Shown here: piece by piece, positions 16,461 through 26,199 of the stretch | How positions within the stretch are numbered: position 1 is the first letter of the stretch | How the letters are laid out: each line of letters begins with the position of its first letter | DNA from: Gemmatimonadota bacterium | Lineage (GTDB): Bacteria > Gemmatimonadota > Gemmatimonadetes > Gemmatimonadales > Gemmatimonadaceae | Direction of reading: 5' to 3' | Length of the DNA stretch: 34,087 nucleotides | Assembly: GCA_947471365.1 (NCBI GenBank) | Contig: CANIWQ010000020.1 | Span: forward strand, 1-34,087 | Position numbers and translations under genes: made by a program | The notes under the pieces: model-generated | Databases searched by the model: none | Seen by the model: only the letters and a program-made list of their open reading frames with translations | What the model was told of the DNA's origin: nothing

Positions 16461-18043
16461 CGCCGGGGCTCCGTAGGACCAGCATCCGCGTTGCCGCCCG
16501 ACTCAATCTGTCGCACAAACCGATCGGCGGCTGCTTGCGTTTTCTCGAGGACCGGCTTGGGATAGACACCCAGCCAGAGGATCGCGATGAGCAACGGCAC
16601 GAGCAATGCAATCTCACGCCGATTGAGATCGCTCAAGCCCTTGTTCTCGGGCTTCGTGAGCGGGTTGTAGATGATACGCTGCAACGCCCACAGCAAATAG
16701 GCCGCGGCAAAGATGACGGCGGAGGCCGCGATCACCGAAAAGATAGGCTGCGTGCGATACGTGCCGATCAGCACGAGAAACTCGCCGACGAATCCGTTAG
16801 TGCCCGGAACGCCGATCGAACTCAAACATACGATGGTCAGGATGGTGGCAAAGATCGGCGTGACCGCCGCGATGCCGCCGTAGTCTTCAATGAGGCGCGT
16901 ATGACGGCGCTCATAGATCATGCCGATGAGCAGGAACAGCGCGCCCGTGCTCACGCCGTGGCTCAAGTTCACCATGAGCGCGCCCTGCACCGATTGCGGC
17001 GTCAACGCGAAGATGCCCAGCATGACGAACCCAAGGTGACTCACCGAAGAGTACGCCACCAACTTCTTGAAGTCTGGCTGCACCATCGCCACGAGCGCGC
17101 CGTAGACGATGCCGATGACCGCCAGCGAAAGGAAGAGGAATCGCACGGTCGGATGCATCGCGGCCACTGGGAACAGCGGCAACGCGTATCGGATAAACCC
17201 GAACGTTCCCATCTTGAGCATGATCGCAGCCAGAATCACGGAACCGGCGGTCGGCGCTTCGACGTGCGCGTCCGGCAACCAGGTGTGGAAGGGCCACATC
17301 GGCACTTTCACCGCGAAGGCCAGCGCAAAGGCCGCAAAGAGCCAGAGCTGTTGCACCGAGCTCAAGTGGACGTTGGCCAAGATGTAATCGTAGCTGAACA
17401 CCGGGAGCCCATGCGCGTCGGGCACCTGCAGCCCGAGATACAAAATACCCACCAACATCAGCAACGATCCGACCATCGTATAGACGAAGAACTTGAGACT
17501 CGCGTAGAGACGACGGTTGCCGCCCCAGATGCCGATGATCAAATACATCGGCACGAGCATCAACTCCCAGAACGTATAGAAGAGCACGAGGTCGAGCGCC
17601 ATGAACACGCCGAGCATCCCCGTGGTGAGCACCATCAACAGCGCGTAATAGCTCGGGGTTTTTTCGCGAATGCTCGTCCAGCTTCCCAACACCGCGAGCG
17701 GCATCAAGAGCGTGGTGAGCAGAATGAGCATCTGGGCGATGCCGTCAATGCCGAGTCGCAGGTCCACGCCCCAGTTCGGAATCCACGGGACAAGGAACCC
17801 CGCCTGCCAGAGCGGGCTCGTGCTATTGACCGACCACCAGAGCCCAAGCGAAATGACCGCTTCGACTAGGAACAGCGCCAGCGCCCAACGGCGCGACTCG
17901 CGCATGATGGACTCGGCCGTGGCACCCGCTGGGCGCAGCACCGTACCGCGGAGCAGCAGGAGCGCGGCACCCACGAGCGGCAACGCGAGCAGGACCGGGA
18001 GGATCCAGCTGTTGTAGCCGATGGAGTTTAGGAATGAAGTCAT
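16457..18043 (-). CDS. nuoM: NADH-quinone oxidoreductase subunit M
   Basis: This 528-residue antiporter-like membrane subunit forms one of the proton channels of complex I. The essential glutamate is in LFYTFWELMLVPMYLIIG and the lysine helix with the broken-helix motif in KVPMWPFHTWLPDAHVEAPT. Length and helix pattern are standard. The ATG is at 18043-18041, 15 bases after the nuoL stop, and its own stop overlaps nuoN by 4 bases. Order L-M-N matches the canonical operon, which separates NuoM from its paralogues. Confidence 0.97.
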   Translation of the reverse strand: MTSFLNSIGYNSWILPVLLALPLVGAALLLLRGTVLRPAGATAESIMRESRRWALALFLVEAVISLGLWWSVNSTSPLWQAGFLVPWIPNWGVDLRLGIDGIAQMLILLTTLLMPLAVLGSWTSIREKTPSYYALLMVLTTGMLGVFMALDLVLFYTFWELMLVPMYLIIGIWGGNRRLYASLKFFVYTMVGSLLMLVGILYLGLQVPDAHGLPVFSYDYILANVHLSSVQQLWLFAAFALAFAVKVPMWPFHTWLPDAHVEAPTAGSVILAAIMLKMGTFGFIRYALPLFPVAAMHPTVRFLFLSLAVIGIVYGALVAMVQPDFKKLVAYSSVSHLGFVMLGIFALTPQSVQGALMVNLSHGVSTGALFLLIGMIYERRHTRLIEDYGGIAAVTPIFATILTIVCLSSIGVPGTNGFVGEFLVLIGTYRTQPIFSVIAASAVIFAAAYLLWALQRIIYNPLTKPENKGLSDLNRREIALLVPLLIAILWLGVYPKPVLEKTQAAADRFVRQIESGGNADAGPTEPRR

Positions 18044-18058
18044 GGTCCGGTCGGCGCC

Positions 18059-20224
18059 TTAGTGATACTTGGTGAAGGCGCTCAAGAGCGCGATGACGCC
18101 GATCAGCAGCACCCAAGCGTAGGTGCCAATCTGACCGGACTGCAGTTGCGATCCGAGCCAACCCAGCGCACGAGCCGCGAGGGCGCTGCCATTCACCATC
18201 AGTCCGTCGATGAGTCCAACATCCACGCCCTTCCAGAGGACAACCCGTGAGGTCGCCACGGTCGGCTGAATGATGGCTGCGTCGTACCCCTCATCCACGA
18301 AGTACTTGTGCTCGAGTACACGCGCAAAGCCTGTGGACGCGGGCGATTCCTTTTTGGTGACGAGTGCGGCGGGCTTGAGACGCGTGATCGCGATCGTGAT
18401 GCCCACTACCGCAATGGCAACGGCGATGCCAATGAGCATCTGTTCTGTAGAAACCGATTCGTGTCCTTCCGTGCCCGCAATACGTTTGGTGGCGACGCCG
18501 ACGACTGGCTCCAGCCACTTCTCAAGCGCACCGATTGGGCCGATGGGAATCAGCTCCGGCAAGTTCAGCCAACCGCCAGCGGCACTCGCAATGCCCAGCA
18601 CCACGAGGGGGCCCGTCATGATCCACGGCGCCTCCGCGAGATGCCCCTGCTCCGCCTGTCCCGACCGGTTGGGGCCGTGGAAGGTGTACAGCATCATCCG
18701 TGTCATATAGATGGCCGTGAGGAGTGCTGAGGCGAGTCCAAGCCCCCACACCACAAACAGCACAGTGCCACCAGGCACACCGAGCCAGGTGACTTCGCTC
18801 AGCATCGACCCGTGCGCACGGGCAAAGACGTTGCCGAGGATTTCGTCCTTGGAGAAGAATCCAGCGAACGGCGGAATGCCGGCGATGGCGAGCGTGGCAA
18901 TCCACATCAGCGTCCACGTCACGGGCATGTACTTTCGCAGGCCACCCATGTTGCGCATGTCCTGCGCATCATCGTGGTTGTGCGTGGCGTGATACGCCCG
19001 GTGCATGGCAAAGATCACCGAGCCCGATCCAAGGAACAGCAGCGCTTTGAAAAACGCGTGCGTGACCAGGTGGAACACACCGGCGGTGTACGCACCGACG
19101 CCAACGCCGATGAACATGTAGCCGAGCTGTGACACCGTGGAATACGCCAACACTTTCTTGATATCCCACTGCTTCAGGCCAATGGTCGCCGCAAAGAGCG
19201 CGGTGAGCGAACCCACCACCGCCACCGTCAACGAGGCAACGGGGGCCATCGAGAAGAGCAGTGAGCTGCGCGCAATGAGGTAGACACCCGCGGTGACCAT
19301 CGTCGCCGCGTGGATAAGTGCTGAAACGGGCGTCGGACCCGCCATCGCGTCCGGTAGCCAGATATAGAGCGGGATTTGCGCGCTCTTCCCCGTGCATCCC
19401 AAAAACATGAAGAGGCAGATGGCCGTGATGACCACGCCGCCGAACGGCAGCTTGCCAGCATTCTCCGCGACGCCGGCGAAGTCGAGCGACCCGACATTGG
19501 CGAAGAGCAGGAACATCGCCACGAGGAACCCAAAGTCGCCAATACGATTGACGATGAACGCCTTCTTGCCGGCGTCGGCATTGGCCTTTTCGCTGAACCA
19601 GAAGCCAATGAGCAGATACGAACAGAGTCCGACGCCTTCCCAGCCCACGAACAGCAACGGGTAGTTGCCGCCGAGCACCAGCAGCAGCATGAAAAAGACG
19701 AATAGGTTCAAGTACGCGAAGTACCGCGGGTAGCCCGGATCGTCCTGCATGTAGCCGACGCTGAAAATATGAATCAGCGAGCCCACGCCGGTGATCACGA
19801 GCACCATGACCATGGACAGCGGATCCAACTGCAGCGCGGCGTCAATGTGGAGATCGCCGACCGGCATCCATTGAAACAGCGTGAGGAGATACGGCTCGTG
19901 CATCTCGACGCCGCGCATCGCCACAAAGATGGCGACGGCGAGTGCGAAGGCGAGGAGCAATACGCCGGGGCCGACCAGACTCACGATGCCGGCAAACTTA
20001 TGCCGAGCGGCGTGATGCCCGTGGTCATGATCATGGCCGTGGTCGTCGTGATGCGCGTCGTGTCCGGCGGCCGACGGATCATCGGGGCCGAGCTTGGCAA
20101 CAGCGAGCAGCGACAAGGTGCCATTGATCAAGAAGCCAATCAGCGGCAGGAGCGGAAGGAGCCACACGAATTGCGCGACCGTGGAGGCCAGCGCGTGCGT
20201 GCCAGAGGTAGGGACGGTCATCAT
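18059..20224 (-). CDS. nuoL: NADH-quinone oxidoreductase subunit L, with a histidine-rich loop
   Basis: This 721-residue subunit is the distal antiporter-like unit of complex I and carries the long lateral helix. It shows GWEGVGLCSYLLIGFWF, the lysine region KSAQIPLYIWLPDAMAGPTP and the HAATMVTAGVYLI helix, all typical of NuoL. It is longer than the 613-residue E. coli protein. Part of the excess is a loop at residues 50-76 between the first two hydrophobic segments, where residues 55-75 contain ten histidines and five aspartates. The start has two adjacent ATG codons (20224 and 20221); the first overlaps the nuoK stop by one base. Confidence 0.97.
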   Translation of the reverse strand: MMTVPTSGTHALASTVAQFVWLLPLLPLIGFLINGTLSLLAVAKLGPDDPSAAGHDAHHDDHGHDHDHGHHAARHKFAGIVSLVGPGVLLLAFALAVAIFVAMRGVEMHEPYLLTLFQWMPVGDLHIDAALQLDPLSMVMVLVITGVGSLIHIFSVGYMQDDPGYPRYFAYLNLFVFFMLLLVLGGNYPLLFVGWEGVGLCSYLLIGFWFSEKANADAGKKAFIVNRIGDFGFLVAMFLLFANVGSLDFAGVAENAGKLPFGGVVITAICLFMFLGCTGKSAQIPLYIWLPDAMAGPTPVSALIHAATMVTAGVYLIARSSLLFSMAPVASLTVAVVGSLTALFAATIGLKQWDIKKVLAYSTVSQLGYMFIGVGVGAYTAGVFHLVTHAFFKALLFLGSGSVIFAMHRAYHATHNHDDAQDMRNMGGLRKYMPVTWTLMWIATLAIAGIPPFAGFFSKDEILGNVFARAHGSMLSEVTWLGVPGGTVLFVVWGLGLASALLTAIYMTRMMLYTFHGPNRSGQAEQGHLAEAPWIMTGPLVVLGIASAAGGWLNLPELIPIGPIGALEKWLEPVVGVATKRIAGTEGHESVSTEQMLIGIAVAIAVVGITIAITRLKPAALVTKKESPASTGFARVLEHKYFVDEGYDAAIIQPTVATSRVVLWKGVDVGLIDGLMVNGSALAARALGWLGSQLQSGQIGTYAWVLLIGVIALLSAFTKYH

Positions 20225-20517
20225 CAGCCGCGCAGCAGGTTGATGTTCTGCAGATTCACGGTCTGCTTATGGCGGAAAATCGCGATGATAATGGCGAGGC
20301 CGACCGCTGCTTCGGCCGCCGCCACGGTCATTACGAAGATCACGAATACCTGGCCCGTGGCACCGTACAACTTGGAGAGCGCCACGAACGAGAGGTTGAC
20401 GGCGTTGAGCATCAGCTCCACGCACATGAACACGATGATCGCGTTACGCCGGGTGAGAACCCCGACGACGCCGATCGCGAAGAGCGCTGCGGAGAGCGCG
20501 AGAGACTCAGCGAGCAT
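20224..20517 (-). CDS. nuoK: NADH-quinone oxidoreductase subunit K
   Basis: This 97-residue subunit has three membrane helices and forms part of the proton path. The two conserved membrane glutamates are E34 in [13 protein letters not shown] and E69 in [14 protein letters not shown] place the start at the ATG 20517-20515 ([14 protein letters not shown]), which gives the normal length; the upstream in-frame ATG would add nine unconserved residues. This start overlaps the end of nuoJ by 11 bases, and an AAGAAG purine stretch inside nuoJ could serve as ribosome binding site. Confidence 0.95.
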   Translation of the reverse strand: MLAESLALSAALFAIGVVGVLTRRNAIIVFMCVELMLNAVNLSFVALSKLYGATGQVFVIFVMTVAAAEAAVGLAIIIAIFRHKQTVNLQNINLLRG

Positions 20518-21049
20518 CTGTCTTCTTGGCGAGGACCACCGCACCCATGATCGCGGCTAGCAGCAGCACGCTCGTGAGTTCGAAGGCCAGGAGATATTCC
20601 TTGAACATCGGAGCCGCGATCGACGCGATCACGCCTCCGGTTGGCGGGACGTCCGTCGCGGCGGGAAGCACCAGGCGCAGATCGAGTGGGCTCTTGGTGA
20701 GCGCCATCAACTCGGCGACGAGCGCCAGACCGACGAAACCGGCCAGCAGACGCCCCCACTTCCCTCGCATGTCATTGAGGTCGGCGGGCGAGCCGAGGTT
20801 GAGCAACATGACGACAAACAAGAACACCACCATGATCGCGCCGGCGTACACCAAGACTTGCATCACACCCACAAATTGCGCGTCGAGCATGATGTAGAGC
20901 GCGGCCAACGCGAACATCGTGGCCACCAGCCACATCGCCGCTGCCACCGGGCTCTTGCGCGTGACGAACATGAGCGAGCTGGCGAGCGCCATCAGGCCAA
21001 ATAGGTAAAAATGGAACGAATAGAAGAGGGGATAAAACTGATTAGACAT
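20507..21049 (-). CDS. nuoJ: NADH-quinone oxidoreductase subunit J
   Basis: This 180-residue membrane subunit has five helices and contains the conserved third helix with its pi-bulge, [18 protein letters not shown]. The start is taken at ATG 21049-21047 ([17 protein letters not shown]): it overlaps the nuoI stop by one base (TGATG) and has AGGGGGAG just upstream. The longer reading to 21079 would add ten residues encoded inside nuoI. Length and context match NuoJ. Confidence 0.95.
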   Translation of the reverse strand: MSNQFYPLFYSFHFYLFGLMALASSLMFVTRKSPVAAAMWLVATMFALAALYIMLDAQFVGVMQVLVYAGAIMVVFLFVVMLLNLGSPADLNDMRGKWGRLLAGFVGLALVAELMALTKSPLDLRLVLPAATDVPPTGGVIASIAAPMFKEYLLAFELTSVLLLAAIMGAVVLAKKTDAR

Positions 21050-21546
21050 CACTCCCCCTTCCGGTCGGCAGGATCCCACAGTTCACTGACGGGGTGCGTC
21101 TGCGAGGTGAGGCGCGCGAGATCGTAGACAAACCGATCGCGACTGTATTCGGCGTTCTCGTAGTGGCGGCCCATGTGGATCGCTTCCTCCGGGCACACTT
21201 CCTGGCAGTAGCCGCAGAAAATGCAGCGGAACTCGTCAATCTCGAACACGAGCGGATAGCGGTTCCCTTCCTCGTCCTCGCCCGGCACGAGCTTGATGCA
21301 GTTCGCCGGGCACACCGTCGGGCAGAGACCGCACGCCACACACTTGGCCGTGCCGTCTTCGGTCGTCAGCATGCGATGCGTCCCGCGCCACCGCGGCGAG
21401 ATGTCCCATTTTTCGTCGGGATACTGCACCGTCACCTTGTGAGGATCGATGAGGTGTTTCAGTGTGAGCGCCAATCCTTTGACGGTGGCCCGCACATAAC
21501 TCACCTCCCCCACGGGGCGGTCGACAACTTTCACCCGGATGGTCAT
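21049..21546 (-). CDS. nuoI: NADH-quinone oxidoreductase subunit I (two 4Fe-4S ferredoxin domain)
   Basis: This 165-residue peripheral-arm subunit carries clusters N6a and N6b that pass electrons to N2 in NuoB. The ligands are CVACGLCPTVCP (C69, C72, C75, C79) and CIFCGYCQEVCP (C108, C111, C114, C118). The preceding basic region with HKVTVQYPDEKWDISPR is the family-specific N-terminal part. The ATG at 21546-21544 follows the nuoH stop with no intervening base, and the stop overlaps nuoJ by one base. Confidence 0.97.
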   Translation of the reverse strand: MTIRVKVVDRPVGEVSYVRATVKGLALTLKHLIDPHKVTVQYPDEKWDISPRWRGTHRMLTTEDGTAKCVACGLCPTVCPANCIKLVPGEDEEGNRYPLVFEIDEFRCIFCGYCQEVCPEEAIHMGRHYENAEYSRDRFVYDLARLTSQTHPVSELWDPADRKGE

Positions 21547-22830
21547 TTAGGCTCCAGGTCCCTTGAGGGTCGAACGACGAGGGGCGACGGCACGCAGCTG
21601 GTCGACGCCGGCACGGTTCAGACGGCTGTACGCCGGACTGACCATGCGGCCACGATCAAGCCAGAAGAAGAGTGCCGCGACCGAGACGATGTTGATACCA
21701 AACAGGATGAGTCCGAACATATGCCCGCGCACGATACCGGCCTTATCGAGGACAACCACCACGGTTGCGATCAACGCGACATAGGCGAGCGCGATCGGCA
21801 ACATGAGTTTCCATCCCAACGACATCAGCTGGTCATACCGGAAGCGTGGGAGCGTCCAACGGATCCAGATGAAGAAGAAAAGCCAAAAGACAACCTTGGC
21901 GGCAAAGAATCCAAAGGTCAGGAGCGTCTTGAGCACCGTGAACGGCGGCAGGTTATCCCACGTCGTGAACGGGATGTCCCAGCCGCCGAGGAACAGCGTC
22001 GAGAGCATCGCGCCCGCCGTGATCATGTTGGCGTATTCCGAGATCGGAAACATCGAGAACTTCATCGCGCTGTACTCGGTGTGATAGCCGGCCACGAGCT
22101 CCGATTCCGATTCTGGGAGATCGAACGGCACGCGATTCGTTTCGGCAAACGCCGCAATGATGAACAGGAAGAATGCCACCGACAGCAAGAGCACGTTCCA
22201 TCCCATCGTCACCTGCTGGGTGATGATCTCGCTGAGGTGCACATTGCCCGCCAGCAGCAACACGCACACCGTGCTCATCCCCATCGCGATTTCATATGAC
22301 ACCATCTGCGCGCTGGCGCGCAGGCCGCCGAGGAGCGCGTACTTGTTGTTTGAACTCCATCCAGCCAGCGTGAGGCCATACACGCCCAGGGAGCTGATCG
22401 CCAAGGTGAAGAGAAATCCCACGGGCAGATCGGCGACGACCATGTCGATGCGCCCCCACGGCGTGGGTAGCGGCGACGCAAAGGGAATCACGGCCCAGGT
22501 GAGCATGGCGGGAACGAAGGCCAGCGCCGGCGCGAGCATGAACAGCACTTTGTGCGCGTCCGCCGGATACGTCTCTTCCTTCATGAAGTTTTTGACGCCG
22601 TCGGCCAGCACCTGAAAGAGTCCCCACGGGCCCACGCGGTTCGGACCATGACGGTCCTGAATCCAGGCTGAGATCCGTCGTTCCGCAAACGTGGTATAGG
22701 CAACGGTCACCATGACCAGCGTGAACATCACGAGCATCTTGATGATGGAGGCGATGACAAACACACCGGTCGTCGGCGGCAGTTGGGAATCCGCCACCTG
22801 TAACAGCAGCGAGAACGTATGCACCATCAT
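21547..22830 (-). CDS. nuoH: NADH-quinone oxidoreductase subunit H
   Basis: This 427-residue membrane subunit links the peripheral and membrane arms and helps form the quinone cavity. Its conserved loops are visible: ERRISAWIQDRHGPNRVGP and AETNRVPFDLPESESELVAG followed by YHTEYSAMKF. It is longer than the 325-residue E. coli protein because of extra C-terminal membrane segments and a basic tail, as in several other phyla. Two adjacent ATG codons (22830 and 22827) are possible; the first overlaps the nuoG stop by 4 bases (ATGA) and is used. Confidence 0.97.
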   Translation of the reverse strand: MMVHTFSLLLQVADSQLPPTTGVFVIASIIKMLVMFTLVMVTVAYTTFAERRISAWIQDRHGPNRVGPWGLFQVLADGVKNFMKEETYPADAHKVLFMLAPALAFVPAMLTWAVIPFASPLPTPWGRIDMVVADLPVGFLFTLAISSLGVYGLTLAGWSSNNKYALLGGLRASAQMVSYEIAMGMSTVCVLLLAGNVHLSEIITQQVTMGWNVLLLSVAFFLFIIAAFAETNRVPFDLPESESELVAGYHTEYSAMKFSMFPISEYANMITAGAMLSTLFLGGWDIPFTTWDNLPPFTVLKTLLTFGFFAAKVVFWLFFFIWIRWTLPRFRYDQLMSLGWKLMLPIALAYVALIATVVVVLDKAGIVRGHMFGLILFGINIVSVAALFFWLDRGRMVSPAYSRLNRAGVDQLRAVAPRRSTLKGPGA

Positions 22831-24377
22831 GCCCTCGCCCCTGCCAGCGCACCCGGGACTGTCTGTCCCGAGAGCGCGAGCGTGTCGTAGTTCATGCCGG
22901 CAAAGGCCGGCTCAGCTTTGGCGAGCGCGTCGAACGCGGCACGCGCGGTGAGATGCGGGGCCACCTCGCCCAACGACTGGAGTAGATCGGCCAGCACGAA
23001 CCAACTCGGCCGCGCCAATCCAGGCGCCTGCTTGGACTGCAGAAAGCGTTGCACGCGCCCGCGCAGGTTGGTGAGCGTCCCTTCTTCTTCCACCACATTC
23101 GCGATGGGCAACACGACGTTGGCTCTCGCGACGGCGGTCGGCATGGCGGTGGCAATCACGATCACGGCTCCGGCCTTTGCCACGGCGTCGGCAGAGATTC
23201 CGTCGAGCGCGTCGTCCACGATAATCAGCACGTGCTGCGCGGAGAGGCCACTCAACACATCGCTGGTCCGCGTGAACCCAAACAACTCGGCAGCCGTGGC
23301 ATTGGCCGCACGATCCGCGCGAACCGCGAGGTCGGTGGCGCCGGGGAGGGCGGCTTCGATTCCAGTGTTCACGGCGTACGTCACCGCTCCGCCCGTCTTG
23401 CCCGCAATGCGCTTGATCAAGTGCATCGCTTCGTTGGACAGCGAGGCATTCGCAACAATGTGCGCCTTCTTTCCCTTGAGCAGAGCGGCCGTGGCGGCGA
23501 GCGCCACCTCCCAATCCACCGGTCGACCATCAGCCATCGGGACCTCAAGACGGTCCGGCCGGTTGAGCCAGCGATAGTTGGCGCGCCCTTCGTCACACAT
23601 GTAGAAGTGGTTCACGTGCTCGTTGGCGCGCGGCTTGAACCGCACGACCACGTTGTCACGCATTTCCACCGTGATATTGCACCCCTGCGAGCAACCGGTG
23701 CACACCGAGGCGGTGCGATCCAGCTCCCACGCCCGGGCCTTATTCAAGAAATCCTTGGAGACCAGGGCGCCCACGGGGCAGAGATCCACGACGTTTGCGG
23801 CCCACGGTTGCGTGAGATCAGCGTCCGGCGCCTTGCCAATAAATGCACGATCACCACGCTCGGTGACGTTCAGTACTGGCGCGTGGTGCACATCATCCAT
23901 GAAACGCACACACCGCGTGCAGAGGATGCAGCGGTTCTGCACGTACAGCACATCGCCGCCAAAGTCTTCCATGGGATTAAAGCGCTTGGGCTCGCGATAC
24001 CGCGAGTCGGCGCGTCCTTCCTGGAAGGTGTAGTCCTGCAACTCGCACTCGCCGGACTGATCGCAGATCGGGCAATCGAGCGGATGGTTGATCAGCAGGA
24101 ACTCGAGAACGCCCTTGCGGGCCTCGAGCGCCTTCGCGCTGTAGACATGCACCACTTGTCCTTCGCCCACCGTGGTCGCACAGGCGGGCGCCAGCTTGGG
24201 ACTCTTCTCGACTTCGACAAGGCACATACGGCACACGCCGGCCACCGGAAGGCCAGAGTGATAGCAGTAATGCGGGATGAGAACGCCGACGGTTTTGGCG
24301 GCCTCAAGGATAGAGGTACCGGCCGGCACGGAGACCGCGCGGCCCTCAATCGTCAGGTTGACAGTGTTGTCGGCCAT
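22827..24377 (-). CDS. nuoG: NADH-quinone oxidoreductase subunit G, short form with an N7 cluster motif
   Basis: This 516-residue subunit holds several iron-sulfur clusters. A 2Fe-2S domain has C38, C49, C52 and C66; the histidine-ligated 4Fe-4S site has H98, C102, C105 and C111; a further 4Fe-4S site has C150, C153, C156 and C200. Then C226-x2-C229-x3-C233-x27-C261 has the spacing of the off-pathway N7 cluster known in E. coli and Thermus. The C-terminal molybdopterin-oxidoreductase-like part is much shorter than in the 900-residue E. coli protein but still has the NVVLPIANVVEEEGTLTN motif. The ATG overlaps the nuoF stop by one base (TAATG). Confidence 0.96.
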   Translation of the reverse strand: MADNTVNLTIEGRAVSVPAGTSILEAAKTVGVLIPHYCYHSGLPVAGVCRMCLVEVEKSPKLAPACATTVGEGQVVHVYSAKALEARKGVLEFLLINHPLDCPICDQSGECELQDYTFQEGRADSRYREPKRFNPMEDFGGDVLYVQNRCILCTRCVRFMDDVHHAPVLNVTERGDRAFIGKAPDADLTQPWAANVVDLCPVGALVSKDFLNKARAWELDRTASVCTGCSQGCNITVEMRDNVVVRFKPRANEHVNHFYMCDEGRANYRWLNRPDRLEVPMADGRPVDWEVALAATAALLKGKKAHIVANASLSNEAMHLIKRIAGKTGGAVTYAVNTGIEAALPGATDLAVRADRAANATAAELFGFTRTSDVLSGLSAQHVLIIVDDALDGISADAVAKAGAVIVIATAMPTAVARANVVLPIANVVEEEGTLTNLRGRVQRFLQSKQAPGLARPSWFVLADLLQSLGEVAPHLTARAAFDALAKAEPAFAGMNYDTLALSGQTVPGALAGARA

Positions 24378-25699
24378 TACGCGGCAGCCCCCGACGAAAC
24401 GGCGACGGTCGAGGACCGCTTCCCGGTAATCAAGGCCTCGAACTCATGGCGGTATTTTTGGAGCGCGCTCACCACAACCGTCGCGCACGAATCGCTCAGG
24501 ACGCAAATCGTCTTGCCGGTCATGTTATCAGCCATCTCCAACAGGGTGTCGAGATCTTCAAACGTGCCCTGCCCCGCCACGATGCGGTCGAGAATCTTGG
24601 TGCTCCAAGCGGTGCCTTCACGGCACTGCGTGCACTGGGCGCAACTTTCGTGGGCGAAGAAACGCGCGTGGCGCGCCGTCATACGCGGAATGGATTGTGC
24701 GTCGTCAAAGATGATGACGCCGCCAGAGCCGAGCATCGTGCCCTGCGCCACGAATCCTTCGTAATCCATCATCGTGGCTTCGGCTTCGTCCATGGTTTGA
24801 ATCGGCACGGAACAGCCGCCCGGAATCACACCCTTGAACTTTCGACCCGCAAGCGGTCCGCCGCAGAGGTCGTACAGGAAATCCTTGAAGGGAAAGCCCA
24901 TCACGACTTCATAGTTACCGGGGCGTGCGATGTTGCCGCATACCGAGAACAACTTGGTGCCCATGCTCTTCGGGCTGCTCAGCGACATTGCCTTGTACCA
25001 CTCGGCGCCGTTGATGAGAATGTGAGGCACCGCCGCCAGCGTCTCGACGTTGTTGATGGTCGTCGGCATGCCGAAGAGCCCGGACACGGCCGGAAACGGC
25101 GGCTTGATGCGCGGGTTCCCACGGCGTCCTTCGAGCGAATTCATCAGCGCGGTTTCTTCGCCGCAGATGTAGGCGCCCGCACCGGAATGGACATAGATGT
25201 TGATCGTCTTGCCAGTTCCCATGGCATTCGAGCCAAGGATATTGGCCGCATAGCATTCTTTGAGTGCCTCGTTCAGGCACCGAATGGGCTCGGTGAACTC
25301 GCCACGCACGTAGATGTACGCTGTCTCTGCGCCAATCGCGTATGCGCCAATCGCGCATCCTTCGATGAGCGAGTGGGGCGTCCACCGCATGATTTCACGA
25401 TCCTTAAACGTCCCCGGCTCAGATTCATCGGCGTTGCAGCAGAGGTAGTGCGGTTTACCGTCGTCCTGCTTCATGAACGACCATTTGAGGCCCGTCGGGA
25501 AGCCCGCGCCGCCACGACCGCGCAGCCCGGAATCCTTGACGACGTTCACGATGTCGGTGGGCGTCATCGCGAGCGCTTGTTCCAGCGCGCGATACCCACC
25601 GCGCTTCTTCCACCCGTCGAGGGTGCGCGCTTCGGGATCACCGAAGTGCTTGCTGAGCACAGCGGTCTCTCTCGGATGCGACTTGTTCGGATAGCCCAT
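24377..25699 (-). CDS. nuoF: NADH-quinone oxidoreductase subunit F (NADH- and FMN-binding)
   Basis: This 440-residue subunit oxidises NADH through FMN and contains cluster N3. The glycine-rich NADH loop is SGLRGRGGAGFPTGLKWSF, the FMN region includes CNADESEPGTFKDRE, and the N3 ligands are in SCAQCTQCREGT (about 348-358) plus a cysteine in SDSCATVV near 398. The ATG at 25699-25697 (MGYPNKSHPRET) is chosen; the open frame to 25804 runs inside nuoE and is not conserved. It overlaps the nuoE stop by one base (TAATG). Confidence 0.97.
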   Translation of the reverse strand: MGYPNKSHPRETAVLSKHFGDPEARTLDGWKKRGGYRALEQALAMTPTDIVNVVKDSGLRGRGGAGFPTGLKWSFMKQDDGKPHYLCCNADESEPGTFKDREIMRWTPHSLIEGCAIGAYAIGAETAYIYVRGEFTEPIRCLNEALKECYAANILGSNAMGTGKTINIYVHSGAGAYICGEETALMNSLEGRRGNPRIKPPFPAVSGLFGMPTTINNVETLAAVPHILINGAEWYKAMSLSSPKSMGTKLFSVCGNIARPGNYEVVMGFPFKDFLYDLCGGPLAGRKFKGVIPGGCSVPIQTMDEAEATMMDYEGFVAQGTMLGSGGVIIFDDAQSIPRMTARHARFFAHESCAQCTQCREGTAWSTKILDRIVAGQGTFEDLDTLLEMADNMTGKTICVLSDSCATVVVSALQKYRHEFEALITGKRSSTVAVSSGAAA

Positions 25700-26199
25700 T
25701 ACTTCAACCCCGCGAGGATCTGGGGGACTTTGTCGGCCGTGACATTTTCGATGTAATCCAAGTTGACCTGCACCGGCGTGGCGAACCCGCACGCACCCAA
25801 GCACTCGACCTCGATCACCGTGTACCGGCCATCGGCCGAGGTGACGCCGAGTTCTTTGCAGCCGGTATGCTCAAGGAACGCGTCCACCACTTTGTCGGCG
25901 CCCGCGCACAGGCACGGGCTGGTGGTGCACACTTGAATGAAGTGGTTCCCCACTGGGTGCTGGTGATACATCGTATAGAAGGAGACCACGCCCTTGACGT
26001 AGGCGGCCGTGAGATCCAGCTGCGCGGCGACTTCCGTCATCGCCTCTTCGCTGATCCAACGGCGGTCTTCTTGCACCATCCAGAGCGCGGGCAACAGCGC
26101 GGCCATCTTCGTCGGATAGCGCGTGAGCAGCTGCGTCAGCTCCGCCTTGCGGGCGCCGACGAAGACTGGTTCGTAGGGTGCGTGCGTATGCGCGCTCAC
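25699..26199 (-). CDS. nuoE: NADH-quinone oxidoreductase subunit E (2Fe-2S)
   Basis: This 166-residue thioredoxin-fold subunit carries the N1a 2Fe-2S cluster next to FMN. Ligands are C91 and C96 in VCTTSPCLC and C133 and C137 in ECLGACGFA, the standard C-x4-C and C-x3-C pattern. The start is GTG at 26199-26197, overlapping the nuoD TGA stop by 4 bases (GTGA); length matches the family, and the next ATG would remove the N-terminal helix. Confidence 0.97.
   Translation of the reverse strand: MSAHTHAPYEPVFVGARKAELTQLLTRYPTKMAALLPALWMVQEDRRWISEEAMTEVAAQLDLTAAYVKGVVSFYTMYHQHPVGNHFIQVCTTSPCLCAGADKVVDAFLEHTGCKELGVTSADGRYTVIEVECLGACGFATPVQVNLDYIENVTADKVPQILAGLK

Noticed and set aside
16535-17869. 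A 444-codon open frame on the plus strand, opposite nuoM
   Set aside because: Strongly charged low-complexity translation that is antisense to a membrane protein; a known effect of complementing hydrophobic codons.
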